Assembly: GCA_035048815.1 (NCBI GenBank)
Contig: JAUCBN010000006.1
Span: forward strand, 15,825,001 to 15,889,000
Direction of reading: 5' to 3'
Origin: Abelmoschus esculentus
Taxonomy: Eukaryota > Streptophyta > Magnoliopsida > Malvales > Malvaceae
DNA: 64,000 nucleotides
This document shows positions 35,604-47,755 of the stretch, piece by piece. The number at the start of each line of letters is the position of its first letter. Positions within the stretch are counted from its first letter, which is position 1. Under the pieces are notes generated by a model, which made no database searches, was not told the DNA's origin, and worked only from the letters and a program-made list of their open reading frames with translations. Both the position numbers and the translations under genes were made by a program.

Positions 35604-35812
35604 ATTTGCAACCTTCTATTTTTTTTAATGTTTCCATTCGTGTCTTCACTTTAAATTAAAAGTTTTAAAGTTTAATATTAGAGATTGTAGCTAGGATTTA
35701 GAAAATTAAGGGTAGAGTATAAAATAAAAGATAAGATTTAAAATTTAATTTTTTAAAAATTTTTAATAAGAAAAATATTGAAGACAAGATAAAGAGCAGA
35801 AGATTTTTACCA
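35604..35812 (+). mobile_element. Diverged copy of the GGGT-ended MITE
   Basis: It keeps CCATTCGTGTCTTCACTTTAAATTAAAAG, GAGATTGTAGCTAGGATTTAG and AAGACAAGATAAAGAGCAGAAGATTTTTACC in family order. The outer bases are eroded and there is no clear duplication. Confidence 0.6.
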
Positions 35813-36155
35813 GAAATCCCTGTTACTTCTTCTCTTGTGGAATAGAAATAATGTATTTTTGGTATTCGAATATAAAATATTTAAATTTAAATTTTAGATT
35901 TAATGTTAAAATTTAAAATTAAAATTTAAAAATTAAAATATAATTATTTATAGTTAAGGTAAAAAAAAGACATCAAAAAACTGTAGAAGATTTTTATTCT
36001 AGTCCTCTATTTATTAATCTCCGTTTATTATTAAACGGAGTCCCTGAAATATCTTAAGGACTCCCTTTTAAGCATTTTAGTTTGAAGGTGCCCAAAATCG
36101 GGTGATTCAAAGGAATAAAGGCCCATTATCTTTTGGATTGGGTAAACCTCAAATA

Positions 36156-36425
36156 GGGATGACAAGGGGTTGGATTGGGACGGGTATTTGGCCGTTTCGA
36201 ACTCGACCCGAAAATTAAAACATCCGACCTGATATGAATGTATACTCTTAATTCGATCCCGATATATTAATAAAAATTGATTAAACCTGACCTAATTCAG
36301 GAAAATTGATAAAAATATCAAAATATTATGTATAAAAATATATAAATATATTGGGTTGGATCGGATCGGACAATTTTTATCCTAAATCCGATCTCGATCT
36401 TACATTATTTCTATAATAACCCGAT
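36156..36425. mobile_element. hAT-type element fragment
   Basis: It begins TAGGGATGACAAGGGGTTGG followed by GACGGGTATTTGG, as in the hAT group of this window. An AT-rich centre and GGATCGGATCGGACAATTTT follow. No inverse right end is found, so it is probably truncated. Confidence 0.5.
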
Positions 36426-36923
36426 TTCTATAATAATATTAACTGCACCAAAGTTTGGTACAGGGAGACGTGTTCACTTAATAGAAGCACAAGTTACCAT
36501 CAAAACATAAGCACCCAAAAACCTTAATTCCTTCCTTCTTTCACATAAGGCCAAACAGCATTGTCAATTTAAAACAATGGTTCCTTTAACTTGTTCAACT
36601 TGTCTTGGCAAACCCAGAAATACAAACAAGGCATTTAATTCTTCATTTGACTGCAAATGAGGCTTGATACTTGTCATTTTCTTAGCATGATTTGCAATAC
36701 AAGACAAGCAAAGCAGGTTGGAGAAAATTTCTTCTTTCTTTTGTTAACTGGTATTATCATGTAAATACATTTAATTTGTTTTGAACATTGGGGTGCTCTA
36801 ATTTTCTTACAGCACACTGTTAGTATACAAGGAGATTGTACAGTAAAAAACACATAATCCATAATGTTTCTACTTTTTTTGTGGACTCTGTCATATGCAA
36901 AATTCCACCATTCAACAGGTCCT

Positions 36924-39510
36924 TCATAGTTTGTTTGACTTCTTCCCTTCTGATTTAAGCTGTTGAATCCTCTGGCGTAACCTTCGCCGGTGGTCATGTA
37001 TCTTCCAAAGACCATGTCCGAGTATAGTGGCGGAGTATATACCGTGTGTGATGATTGGTGCAAGAATGTTGTTTGTCTGTCAATGGTAGCAGGAGCATGT
37101 GAAGATGCAAAATTAGTTTTAAAGAAAGGGTCACTCCATTCTTCCAACTACTTGAATAATGCAACAACAATGTTACCTCGATCCATTCAAATCCAAGGTA
37201 AAGGGCTAATATTCCTTCCAAAAGGGGAGAGTAGATCTTTTTCATTTGTCTCCTCTCGTACCAAGCTGCATCGTGTTCGCCAAAAAGAAAGTTATGTGGT
37301 ATATGCTATTATGCTCACAAAAAAAAAATAGTAGCTGATCACTACGCTTGGTTCCGGCGATGCAACTATATTAGTTTGATCTCATATAAGTGAATGCAAC
37401 TCAAGGCCATCCAGAAAATAAGCCTCTTGAAATCTTACCTGCGAATAGCTTTTTCAGATCTTCACGACCAGAACCGGATCGTTGAACTGGTGCAACTACA
37501 TAAGTAGGATCTGAAGATGGGCAAAAGGAAAGGAATACGTAAAAAACTGAAATTTTGAGGATGACAATGAGCTTCTCAAAAGGGCAGTGACAGAATCTAC
37601 CTTTAGGAGAGGCAGCCATATAATATAGAGAACCTGTAAGAGCAGCTGTTATTACTGCTGCAAATGCCTGAGCAAATGGAACAAAGGGAGGTAGCACACC
37701 AGTCTGTAATCATGAAGAAACAAGCAAAATCACAGAACTTGGTTACGAGAAAAAAGAATAATTAGTGCATCAAGAATATACAATTTGTATAACAGAATAT
37801 ATACCAAAGATGCCATTCCTCGAGTATCCGAAACCAATTCAGTGCTTCTCATGAATATATCAGCCAATGCTCCCTAAATATTTGTCAAACAGAAGCGATT
37901 TTTTATTAGTTAAACATAAAAAGCAAACCAGTATTCATAGCAAACTTCCTGAGAATATTATAGCAGAACATACAACTTCTAGCATACCAGATCTCCCGGA
38001 TAGAAAAACTTTTAAGAATTTCCATATAGCTAGGAAAGTTTTCAAGGTGACGGACCTGAACAGCAGCTCTGTAGAAGAGTTCCTCCCCAACTGAGCTTGC
38101 AGCGACTATTAGTATGAACTGCGAAATTTGTGCAAAGTGAAACCAGTTTATTGCCATTGCTCCGTTAAAGGTGAAGCATATGACAGGGGATATCCAAGCA
38201 GTAAGTACACTTAAGATGATTTACCTGCCAAGGGGACATTCCATAAAAGAAGCTCCTTAGTTCCTCATCCTCCACATCTCTTATCGCACGAGCATGAGGA
38301 GAAAGTTTCACTACTTCATCCTGTGACCACACAGTTCATCAAACTATAAACACAAGCTTTTAAACATGAACATAAACAGAAAATCCATGTAAAACTTTGA
38401 TTTTATAACACCAAGAAATCCGACCTGAACTAATTCTATATTCTTTCTAAACATATACCCGAATACATAATCTTTACCAAGATTTTCAATGACAAAGAAA
38501 GAACATGGTTAATATTTGGAGTCGCTCAATAACCAATTAGGTGAAAAACAAAATATAAAGTTACAAGCAAATAGTGAACATACATCTAATATGAAAAGAA
38601 GTGCCATGATTGGAGGAGTTGCATAACCAAGTCCTTCAAGAATGGCATCGAATGAAGGGTGAAAACCTCCCATGGAGTCGATTCCAGTAAATGAACATAT
38701 AAACCTCCCAGCTAAAGCCATTGCTCCATATATCCCTAAACACACATACAAAGCAAAACAAAAATCAGAAGTTAGAACTGTTTAGTGCTGATAAGTTTTC
38801 TGTTTTTTACCTAAACAAGAGCATAATTCACAAAGTTGAATAGTTCATGAATGATAATGCTTTAAATAGACAGAAATTTGAAAACAAAACAAAAGTAAAA
38901 AAACAAGAATTGGAATTGAAACTCAAAATCATTTTATGTTTGGCTTTAAAGGGGGCAAAAACAAGAAGGTCCACCTTTACTTCACTACCTAGGGCCATTA
39001 ACTTCAAAAGAACATTCCCCTCTTCCCTGTTTCTTACAATTTTGAAGACAAAACCTTTTACAGAAATGTTAAGTGAATACTTTTGGAAATACCCAAGGAA
39101 TATAAATATAAAAAAGTTCAGCCTTTAATCAACATCTGCATTACCTTTTCCTCAAAATCCATCATTTTGGAACAATTTGAGCAAAACCCAAAAAATTAGA
39201 ACTTGAAAGAATTACCGATTCCATAGCTGAGTCTAACAACAGCACCAATTTTATCCCAAACAGGAAAATCTTCAGTAAAGCTTTGATCCAGTGTAGTAAC
39301 TCCCATGGCACTTCCGTTAAATCTCTCCCTTTCTTTCATCGCAGCTTCGCCGCTCCTTTCCACGGACGCCTTTGCGCAGCGTATCGACATCCTCCTCTTC
39401 CTCGACCCAAATTCACAAAGTAACCTAACATTCGAATTAGAAGAAGAAACGCAACATGAAGCCAAGTAAGGTGTCGTCTTGGATGATAATGATAGTATCG
39501 GGATCTCCAT
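36924..39510 (-). CDS. Chloroplast-type CPBP (CAAX-like) intramembrane protease family protein, SCO4-like
   Basis: Nine exons on the minus strand: 39510-39216, 38735-38584, 38320-38225, 38118-38056, 37873-37805, 37703-37601, 37510-37439, 37265-37177 and 37076-36924. All are GT-AG and in frame, giving 363 residues. The Ser/Thr/Arg-rich first 45 residues look like a chloroplast transit peptide. Hydrophobic segments follow near 98-112, 134-148, 182-190, 226-255, 299-310 and 317-334. The CPBP motif-1 EExxxR is E193-E194-R198 in SSVGEELFYRAAVQ. A later conserved His is H324 in APIITHGIYSA, followed by Ser where Asn/Asp is common. Arabidopsis SNOWY COTYLEDON4, a chloroplast CPBP protein for high-light acclimation, is the likely counterpart, from memory. 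The C-terminus is basic (RRRLRQR). Proteolytic activity of plant members is not generally proven. Confidence 0.9.
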
Positions 39511-42500
39511 GGTTTCTTTGGGATTCTCTCTTCCTCTTTTTTTTTTTTTTGAAGGTTCTCTCTTCCTCTTTGGTTGCCTGTTTTGGGATATTCTTGTTTG
39601 AAGTAAGCTGAACGGAAGTGAGTGGGGGGTGTTTGATTCTTAGGATTTTTCTGGGGAAAATCTGAGATGGCCAATGTTCTAATGACATGTAGCGATAATG
39701 CTCGCCACACTCTGGGGTATTGGCTCCGACACTCTTTGATTTATGTTTCTCAGCTTTGGTCAATTTAATCTAGTAGTAGTAATTAGGATTAATAGATAAA
39801 ATGACCCTACATTATGACTCAATTCTAATATTGTTTTTTTTTTTTCAAATGTCATATTTTTAGTGTTTAATTTTTTTATTTGGAAATTTTAGTATTTAAT
39901 TTAAGGAAAATTCTACGACGGGTATCGAACATTGTTGAGCACCACTAATGTTAAACACCATTAAATTAATTAATAAAAATTAAAAATCTCAAGGACTCAA
40001 TATATAATTAATAAAAGAGTGATAGACTCAACATATAATTAATAATTGTGTGTTAAGTCCTTAAGATTCATAATCTTTATTAATTAATTTAATAATATTC
40101 AGCGTTAGTAGTGTTTAACAGTATTCGACGCCCATTGTAGACTCATCCTTAATTTAATCAATGTATTTAATCTTTAAGACTAACATCGTCTGTGATAGTT
40201 TCATTCATTAAAAACATGATATATAATAAAAATATACATATATAATAATACGGAAGTTAAAAGGTTATTTAAATGCAAAATTAGTTAAATTAAATTATAT
40301 GTTTATTTGAATACAAAACTAGTTCAATTAAATAACTATAAATAAATTTCTCATCTTTTCGCCAACCATATACCTTGTTAAGATTTTATTTTATTTTTGA
40401 TAAAAAATATTTCATTAACCCTAAACCGCAACCTCATCAAAAGAACCATGTTTATAAAAACGTTGACCATAAAATAAACAAAAACAAAGCACAAAGAAAT
40501 GAAACCAACCTCAACAACCATAAAACACAGAATCACTACATATTAGGTCCTCTCTCGCTAAAGCAACAATCTCACCTATCTGGCAGATATAAAAAATATG
40601 AATATACAGATATAAAAATATTTTTTATTATTTTATTTTAAATTTAGAGTTAAAAATTAGAAACCTTTAGGGAGTAAAAAATAGAAAAATAAAGTTTTAG
40701 GGTTAAAAATAAATTTTTAAAAAATCAAAGATAAAATTAAAATTAAATATTTTTAATAAGAAGCATAATATTTAATTTTTAAAATTGGGACCAAAAATAT
40801 TCATGGGATAATGGACATTATAATAGTTTACCCTAATTTTTTTTACTACAAGATCAAAAAGCAATTAATATTTAACGACGATAAATAGTTGAGCGACTAA
40901 AAATTTATATCTCGAAAACGTAAATAATTGATATTTTTTAAAATTAATGATCAACTATATACCGAGAAAAACATAAATGATAATCCATTCATTAATCCTA
41001 TAATTAATGATACCTTGAGATCGATTATTTATTGACTCTAACTAATATAGGCTAGAATATGATCTTTAATTTATAAAGCATTATCTATGCACTCTTGATT
41101 ATATTATTTTACATGTTTATTTTATGATATTAGTGAATTGTGCTAGAGTAGAAATATATCATTGAGCTCTTTTAACTTAACATGTAAAATTGTGTTTTTT
41201 TCGTGTGTACATTGAGGGAGTTTCCCAACATCATAGTTGTTTCAGAGTACATTGTTTGATTTTTTAATTAGATTAAGTGATATTTCTCTGTGTTGAAACA
41301 CTTCGAAAGAGTTTTCCAACATCATGATTGTTTTAGAGTATATTGTTTGATATTTTTCTGACGTTGCTCTAATACCAACTATCACAATCGTGTCGTCCAA
41401 ACCCGAACCAACATTCCATGTGACACTTGAAAAGAAACACATCCTAGACAGTCAGCATTCAATACATTATTTATATAAAATCTATCACTGGAGTGTCATC
41501 TCAATAATCATCAGACAACATTCCCTTTCAATATTGTATTTCACAGTGCCTAACGAACGTTAAGTGTCAACCACTGACTTGCAATACAAGGGCGATATGG
41601 GCTTCTCTAGCCCCAAACTATCCCTAAAAACTCATTCTAGAGAGACATTGTGTTATCCGCTTGGTCTTAATATCCGTACATATAGACCCTACATAGACTT
41701 AGAAGAATGTCACTTATACTATGATAGTTCAGTTGCTAGCCAATGACGAGGAAAATAGTGGAGAGTCAACACCAAACCACTTCTCCCTAAAGAGTTAAAG
41801 AAACATACTAAGTATGACATGAGTAGACATTGCTTTATCTTAAACGAAAAACACTTTTTGAAAAAGGTCTTCAAGGTCTTCTAAAATTATTGTATTTTGA
41901 CTCAATTGCTTTTTAGAGATTGCTCATGTCATCATTCAAATCCGTATCTACTCAATCCTAAACAAACTTTTTAAGACAGAATCGCAATGCAATAAGAGAT
42001 GGCCTTAACACTTAACACATGACACAACCGCATTACGCACCATTGTACTGTTTTGGGCAAAAAATTTTAAAATAATTTTAACATCTGATTATTTTAAAAA
42101 TGTATTCTATTTTTTCATTAATTTTAAAATTTATTTATTTAAATCACTAACATTATCATTTTATTTTATTTTAATCATTGAATTAATCTTCACTTAGATA
42201 ATGTAGTATATTAATAAAAAAGAATATTTTAATTTAAATTTTAAATTCTTAAAACAAATTCTAAAATATTTTTCCAATATATTTCCCCGACTCTAACCTT
42301 TATCTTTATTATTGTTGCTATCACCCGCCACTGCAACCTTTGCCACCCTCAGCTGCCGCCATCATCAACGAGATTCTCAATCTAAAATTTTGAACTCTCA
42401 ATGAACTTGTAGCGAAGTGCTCACTCCCCCAAATTCATAACCCATGTATTTTTATAAAAAAAACACACAAATAATACTAATAAATAAGTAATGGACTCAT

Positions 42501-42630
42501 TCATGTGTAAATTAATTAATGAGATTAAAGTTTTATCTAATTTTCCTTAAAACTTTTACACTTTACTTTTTAATATCAAGCGATTAATTTATGGACGAGT
42601 CCACAAGAAATTTCATGCACTAATATACAT
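39511..42630. other. Spacer with a candidate LTR-retrotransposon relic
   Basis: The CPBP gene promoter is probably at 39511-39760 (CT-rich). Further on, GCTCTAATACCAACT at about 41362-41376 is, on the minus strand, close to the TGGTATCAGAGC primer-binding site of elements primed by initiator-Met tRNA. Sequence from 41377 to about 42060 is moderately GC-rich and may be an LTR. A direct duplication of about 45 bp (TTTCCCAACATCATAGTTG / TTTTCCAACATCATGATTG) lies at 41220 and 41311. No polyprotein frame is visible. Confidence 0.35.
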
Positions 42631-43248
42631 CAGGGTGTTTATCGAGGGAGTTGATCGCGAGCTAGGCATTATTCGACTCGTATTTGTCAAAAAGTTTTGT
42701 TGTTCGATTCGACTCGTTACTCGTTAAACTCATTAAAATTGTACTCAACTCGTGCTCATTAAAATATTTTGTTGCTCAACTCGACTTATTGCTCGTTAAG
42801 CTCAACTTGTTGCTTGTTAAGATCATTAAAAAATTACCTTATTTTTAACTAAAAGTAAGATTTAATAATACCATATGAGGCATAATATTAACTTAAATTA
42901 ACGAATTTAACCAAAAATATCAAAAGGAGTGTATAAAACATTTTTAAAGTCTAAATTCAAAAGTAACAATCCATAAATACACCAAACTAGCATATTAAAA
43001 TTAAAGTGACCATTCACACATTAATAATTATTATTTAAATTCATTTTTGAATGAAATTATTTTAAAATAATTATACAAAAATATTTTAAAAAATTAACAA
43101 GTTGCTCGCGAACTTATCGAGTCGAGCTAGACTTTGCTCGATTCAACTCGTTAAGGTATCGAATCGAGTTCGAGTCAAGTATTTATTAAGTTTTGACCGA
43201 GTCAAGTTCGAGCAACTCGCGAGTTGTTCAACTCGTTAAGCACCTCTA
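42631..43248. mobile_element. hAT-type non-autonomous element, 618 bp
   Basis: The left end CAGGGTGTTTATCGAGGG and right end GTTAAGCACCTCTA are imperfect inverted repeats, with GATCGCGAG / CTCGCGAG further in. The flanks ATATACAT (42623-42630) and ATATACAC (43249-43256) agree at 7 of 8. The subterminal zones are rich in CTCGTT / AACGAG. AT-rich core, no transposase. Confidence 0.75.
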
Positions 43249-43863
43249 ATATACACTATAATCGTATAAATTCCCAAAAATATTTTTAATTGTTTTCATA
43301 TAAATTCCTAAAAATATTTTATTTAAAGTGTTTTCATATAAATTCCCCAAAATTCAGGGAGTCATTGTATAATTGACCCAAAATAATTTTTGAGTTCTAA
43401 TGAAATTGGTTTAGTGTTGTCGCCTATTTTTGTATTATTTTAATTATTATTTATTTACTTTAATTTGTTTTTAAACACTCCATAATATTCACATTCTTTT
43501 TAATTCCACATCCCATTACTCTTCTCCCAAAAAACCTTATCGCCAGCTAAATTCTGAAAAAGGAACGGGCAGTACATTAACTCGTATAACTGAAAATGAA
43601 AATTAAAAGTTTGAAACTGAAATATTTATTTCTAGAAAGTTGGAGGACAGAACATGTGATTACACCTTTTTTCTGTTCCGTTGAGATCATATGCCACGTA
43701 CCGTAACGAACTAGCGCATGACTTGCGAGGCTAACTGAAGAGTCTGACAGAAAAAGGAGGGAACATAACCGATTCCAGTCTTAATAGCTCTACATAAAAA
43801 CACAAATCATAGGTTCCAAATCATGTAAACCCAAACCCCAATCCTCATCTCCCTGAAAATCAA
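43249..43863. other. Promoter region of the unknown 182-residue gene
   Basis: It is AT-rich to 43540, then of balanced composition. No clear TATA motif stands out. Nothing else is recognised. Confidence 0.35.
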
Positions 43864-44682
43864 ATGGAAAATGGTTCCACAAGCTCCTCAATGCCACTGG
43901 TTTCAAGGTTGGATCATTTGGATTTCATAGTGAGTCCATCTTCTATTCTCCCTCTCCCAGAATTCATATCTATCATGGCCATGGCCATGGCAATGCTAAA
44001 CTAGCTTCAAGTTGTGTTCTTTCTCTGTTTGTTGTTTTGTTTTTCATGCAGATGAAGTATTTAGAAGGGAAGATAAGTTTGCAGAAAGGGATGGAAAAAG
44101 CTTGCTTGCCATTAGATTTGGCCATGAGGGAAGCTTACTTCAAAGGCTCCTTGATGGACAGGGTCACGTCTCTTGAAAACAGACTGTTCCAGGTAAAACA
44201 ATGGAGTGAAACATCATGAACATGCATGGTTTCTAGACAATCATCTTGGTCTTGTTGTTGTAGCTATGTTTGGATTTGGAATCCAGTAGCACATCGAGTG
44301 CTTCGACATCGACATCTGGTTATGCGTCTTCCAGCCGAGGGTCCAGAGGCCAATCGGTTCCTCGATCGTTACCGACTTTCACCAACTCGAATCAACTTCA
44401 CAAGCAGGAAGCACGACAACCCCTGATTTCCAGGTCTGAAATTCAGGTAAGCAAGATCTCCTCTTGATTTCTGCATGTCATTGAAATATAAAATTTGATT
44501 CTGATTGTCTTGTTTTGGCACAGGAAGAATCCAAAACAGTGCTACTGCAAAAGAAGAAGGATCTGAATCCTCTTAAGCAACAAGTTGGGACCAAAAGGAG
44601 CAGCAAGAAAGAAAAAACATGCATCAAAGTTGGGAAAAAAGTGTCTCCCAAGTGGTCACATTGGAATATACTGGGTTGCTAA
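43864..44682 (+). CDS. Uncharacterised plant protein, 182 aa
   Basis: Four exons: 43864-43929, 44052-44192, 44264-44446 and 44524-44682. All have GT-AG borders and phase-0 junctions, giving 182 residues. The start MENGSTSSSMPLVSRLDHLDFI leads into MKYLEGKISLQKG and a Leu-rich heptad-like stretch (about 23-72, ending SLMDRVTSLENRLFQ) that could form a short coiled coil. A Ser/Thr/Gly-rich low-complexity middle (about 74-110) and a Lys-rich tail ending WSHWNILGC (about 125-182) follow. Both ends look conserved in style; the Lys-rich tail could be a nuclear signal. I do not recognise a named family and assign no function. The four in-frame junctions and exon-like composition make the model credible. 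Confidence 0.75.
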
Positions 44683-45328
44683 TTAACCTGGTTTTTTAGT
44701 TTGCTTTCCATTGATGTTCCAAATTTCTTGTTTTGTTGATGAATTATGCCAGGGTTGCCATGAATGATTTAAGGTCCTGTAGCCTGTAGGTATATTAAGA
44801 AAGGAAAATGTTTGAAATGGTTTTGACATTGTTGATTTCACAAGTCACATGGATTTCCAAAGAGATTAGTTGTGGCTTAGAAACTCAACTTTTCAAACCT
44901 GCATGTAATCCTAATACTGTTGCCAATAAATTTGGGATTAATTTTAATGGAAAGCTTTTTATTAATATTTATAATAAGTTTAGCATAGTCGTGGATTGTT
45001 ACTTTAAAATTTAGATTTTAGAGAAAAAAAAAATCATACACTAAATCAATTCATGATCGACTCACTTGATAAATACTCCTATAATATAAGGGGCTATGGG
45101 ACCTTGTGCAATTTACTAAAATGAGACTCTTAATTTATAATTGGTAAGAGATATAAATTATTTTTCAAAAGAATATTGTATTACAAAGATATTATTAGAT
45201 TATCCTCTTGATCAATAAAAAATTGACTTATAAACATATAAAAATCAAACATTTTTTTAAGTGTCATTCTTTTTGTATGTATTAAAACAAAATCATCTAC
45301 AACACTTTAAATACCAATTTCTAAAATA
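44683..45328. other. 3' flank of the unknown gene and repeat-derived DNA
   Basis: The likely 3' untranslated region extends to about 44960. From about 45085 (AAGGGGCTATGGGACCTTGTGC) the sequence resembles the 3' part of a hAT transposon whose coding relic follows. Confidence 0.4.
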
Positions 45329-45427
45329 TCACTCGGTTATCATTAAAGCATATCCATTTAGTCTTTCTTGTGACATAGTTGTTCGTAAGTATGACTTCAA
45401 CAACTTTAATTTTGAAAAGCTTTGTTC
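45329..45427 (-). pseudogene. Relic of a hAT transposase C-terminal dimerisation domain
   Basis: Read on the minus strand, 33 codons give EQSFSKLKLLKSYLRTTMSQ then ERLNGYALMITE and a stop. This is the characteristic C-terminal segment of TTF/ZMYM-type hAT transposases and domesticated relatives (family pattern SFSKLK...LR.TMSQERLNGLA). Upstream the frame decays into AT-rich sequence. Related non-coding sequence is at 60480-60620. It is a broken fossil that cannot encode a working protein. Confidence 0.75.
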
Positions 45428-45429
45428 GT

Positions 45430-45786
45430 AGAAACAATAATAATAATAGAATGGTCGATAACATTCTATAAGTAATTGTCATATTTAGAAAATAATTATA
45501 ATATTGAACAATTATAACTCATCTTTCTTAAAGAGTATTTTAAAAAAAAAATTACAATGAATTTAGAGATTAACATCATCTAACGGATGCAGTTTATTAA
45601 AATTGTAGGAACTCTTTTTTAGAGATTCTACACGGTTGCTAATATTGTACTGGTCTAAAACCTTACCGAGTAACTATAAGTTTCCTAATTCGAATCAAAT
45701 CTCAAAGGTTGGAATTTTTCAATTTATTTGTATTTCAAACCGGATAATGAAAAGGATTTCATAATTTCTATTCCGTGCTTACCAAA
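45430..45786. mobile_element. Non-coding remainder of the hAT element
   Basis: The motifs ATAATAATAATAGAATG, CATTCTATAAGTAATTGTC and ATTATAACTCATC occur in the same order at 60480-60570. This indicates two relics of one transposon family. Confidence 0.5.
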
Positions 45787-46007
45787 AAGTAAAAATCATC
45801 GGCCTCTTTATCATGGTAAAATTCTTTTGCCTTTGTATTGTGCTTTTATCCATGTTTTCTGTTAAAAATTTCTAAACCAATTTAATTTTAAACCATAACC
45901 CTCATTTTTTATATCCTAACAATAACCCTTAACCTTAAACAATAAACCCTTTAATTTGAACCGGAGGCACGAATTGAAGCATGGGAAAGGGATAGACGAT
46001 TGCACCA
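45787..46007 (-). mobile_element. GGGT-ended MITE copy next to a hAT insertion
   Basis: It starts AAGTAAAAATCATCGGCCTC and ends GGATAGACGATTGCACCA, with the CCCTTAACCTTAAAC interior in reverse orientation. The left flank is CTTACCAAA. The right flank now begins with the target site of the hAT element. Confidence 0.7.
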
Positions 46008-46015
46008 CTTATCAT

Positions 46016-46762
46016 TAGGGGTGTTCAAATCCGGGTATCCAAAGTACCGGGTACCCGATTTTTTTAATTTTTTTATAAAATTTAAATTTAATCTTTAAAA
46101 AATATAAATAAAATTAAAAGTTTGAATTACATAATCCAACATCGAAATATAAGATTTTAAAATCCTAATTACATAATCTAAACATAAATTTTAAGACCCG
46201 AATTACATAATCTAATTCAAAACAAAACATAAGATCTAAATAAAGTTTTTCTTTTAAATATATTTTAAAATATTTTTAATTAATATAATTTACTTTAATA
46301 TATAAAAATTAATTATTTAAGTATTAATGAATCTTAAGTTAATTTCCGTATTGGTTATTGCACATACAAAAATAGTGCATATCTAAACGGGTAAAATTCG
46401 AATTTTACCAACTCAAAAAACTAAATTTATAATTTTACAATGATTCTTAATTTTCTTTTTTTTTTATAATGAATCCCTAATTTTTTTAAAAAAATTAACA
46501 TTTGAGAGATAAGATTTAGAAATTATGTTATTTGATTTAGAAATATAGTGAATTCAAGTGTATTTTATTTAAATAATATTTAAAATAAAAAGATAAAAAA
46601 AAAGTTAGGAACTGGGTACCCGGACTTTTATAAAATTTTGACCATGGTCCGACCCGGAAAATGACAGGCCGGATACCCGATCTGAAACAAAAAAAATCGA
46701 GAAAATACCCGATTTTTTATATTTGGGTAGTCGAGTAGTCGGGTCGGGTATGAACACCCCTA
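46016..46762. mobile_element. hAT-type element, 747 bp, perfect 8-bp duplication
   Basis: It starts TAGGGGTGTTCAAATCCGGG and ends GGGTATGAACACCCCTA. CTTATCAT flanks both ends exactly (46008-46015 and 46763-46770). Subterminal GGGTACCCGAT / ACCGGGTACCC text is inverted around an AT-rich core. It separates two MITE copies of the GGGT family, so it inserted after them. Confidence 0.85.
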
Positions 46763-46930
46763 CTTATCATGCCTCATTTTATGCTTCCCCTTGAAAATTT
46801 TAAAAAAATAATTTTTAAACCCTAACCCTTTTCTTATATTTAAACCTTAAATTTTACACTTTAATTACAACTCTTAATTTTAAACCTTAAACTTTTAATT
46901 TAAAACGGAAAAATAAAAATAAACATAAAC
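46763..46930 (-). mobile_element. Truncated GGGT-ended MITE
   Basis: It begins inside the family terminus (CTTATCATGCCTCATTTTATG) and continues with AAACCCTAACCC and CCTTAAACTTTTAATTT. The outer left bases are missing even after the hAT insertion is removed, so the copy abutted its neighbour in truncated form. Confidence 0.6.
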
Positions 46931-47755
46931 TATTTTCATCGGCTTACTCATAACAATGACATGAATTTCAGTTAATTTATCGACACTGGCGTCATTTGCT
47001 AATTTTTATTTAAAAAACGTGTTATTTATTGAGAGACTGATAAGATCGTCTGGTTACTATTCAACAATTCCGTTTCAGAAGTCTATGTTAAACCAGGACT
47101 TCCGGTTTACAGTTCAACAATCAACGAAACCATCCATAACCTTCTGTGCATCAAAGCTAAGAGTGGTAGAGAAAGGCAGGTGTTCCACATGCAATTCTCA
47201 GAGATCAGACAAGGTTTTCTTCTGTCAAAACTGTCGGTGCATTTCTGGCATAGAAAATTGGTCAATGGAACAGATGCCAAAACAGGTAACCAGATGACCA
47301 AATCCTCAAAAGAATCAACATCCCAGAAGAGTATTTTCAACAAAAAAGATGGCAACAATAAGAACAAGACTTAAAAGGTAATGAAAATGGCTGAAATGCC
47401 TTGATAAACCATGCATGCTTCATGCCCCCAGCATAATATTTATGATAACAACAAACCAGAACAAGCAATTTACATTCAACTGAAGACATGGTACAACATT
47501 TAAGCTTAAACAGAAAAAAAGAGAGGCTATTTCCACTTCCTTGGAGCTCAACAATGTTCATCAGTCGTAAAAGTTATGAAAACCAACCTCCCTGCTAACC
47601 AGCTAAGCTCCTCCTTGATTAGATCAACTCTCAAACTACTATTAACTACACTAAACATTATTACAAACAAAATAAAACAGCATTTTACAGAGATTGTGCG
47701 ACCGGGAGCCTTAATCCGAATTGATTGTTTTGGATTAAGCTCTGCTCAATACTCT
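46931..47755. other. 3' flank of MYC2-like gene
   Basis: Composition is genic from about 47020. The leftward-transcribed MYC2-like gene probably has its 3' untranslated region here (about 47400-47755). Small open frames are not supported as genes. Confidence 0.4.

Noticed and set aside
36674..36923. Continuation of the minus-strand frame beyond the CPBP stop (residues such as EGPVEWWNFAYDR).
   Set aside because: It is in a different frame from the last exon. The correct frame ends at the TGA at 36926-36924.
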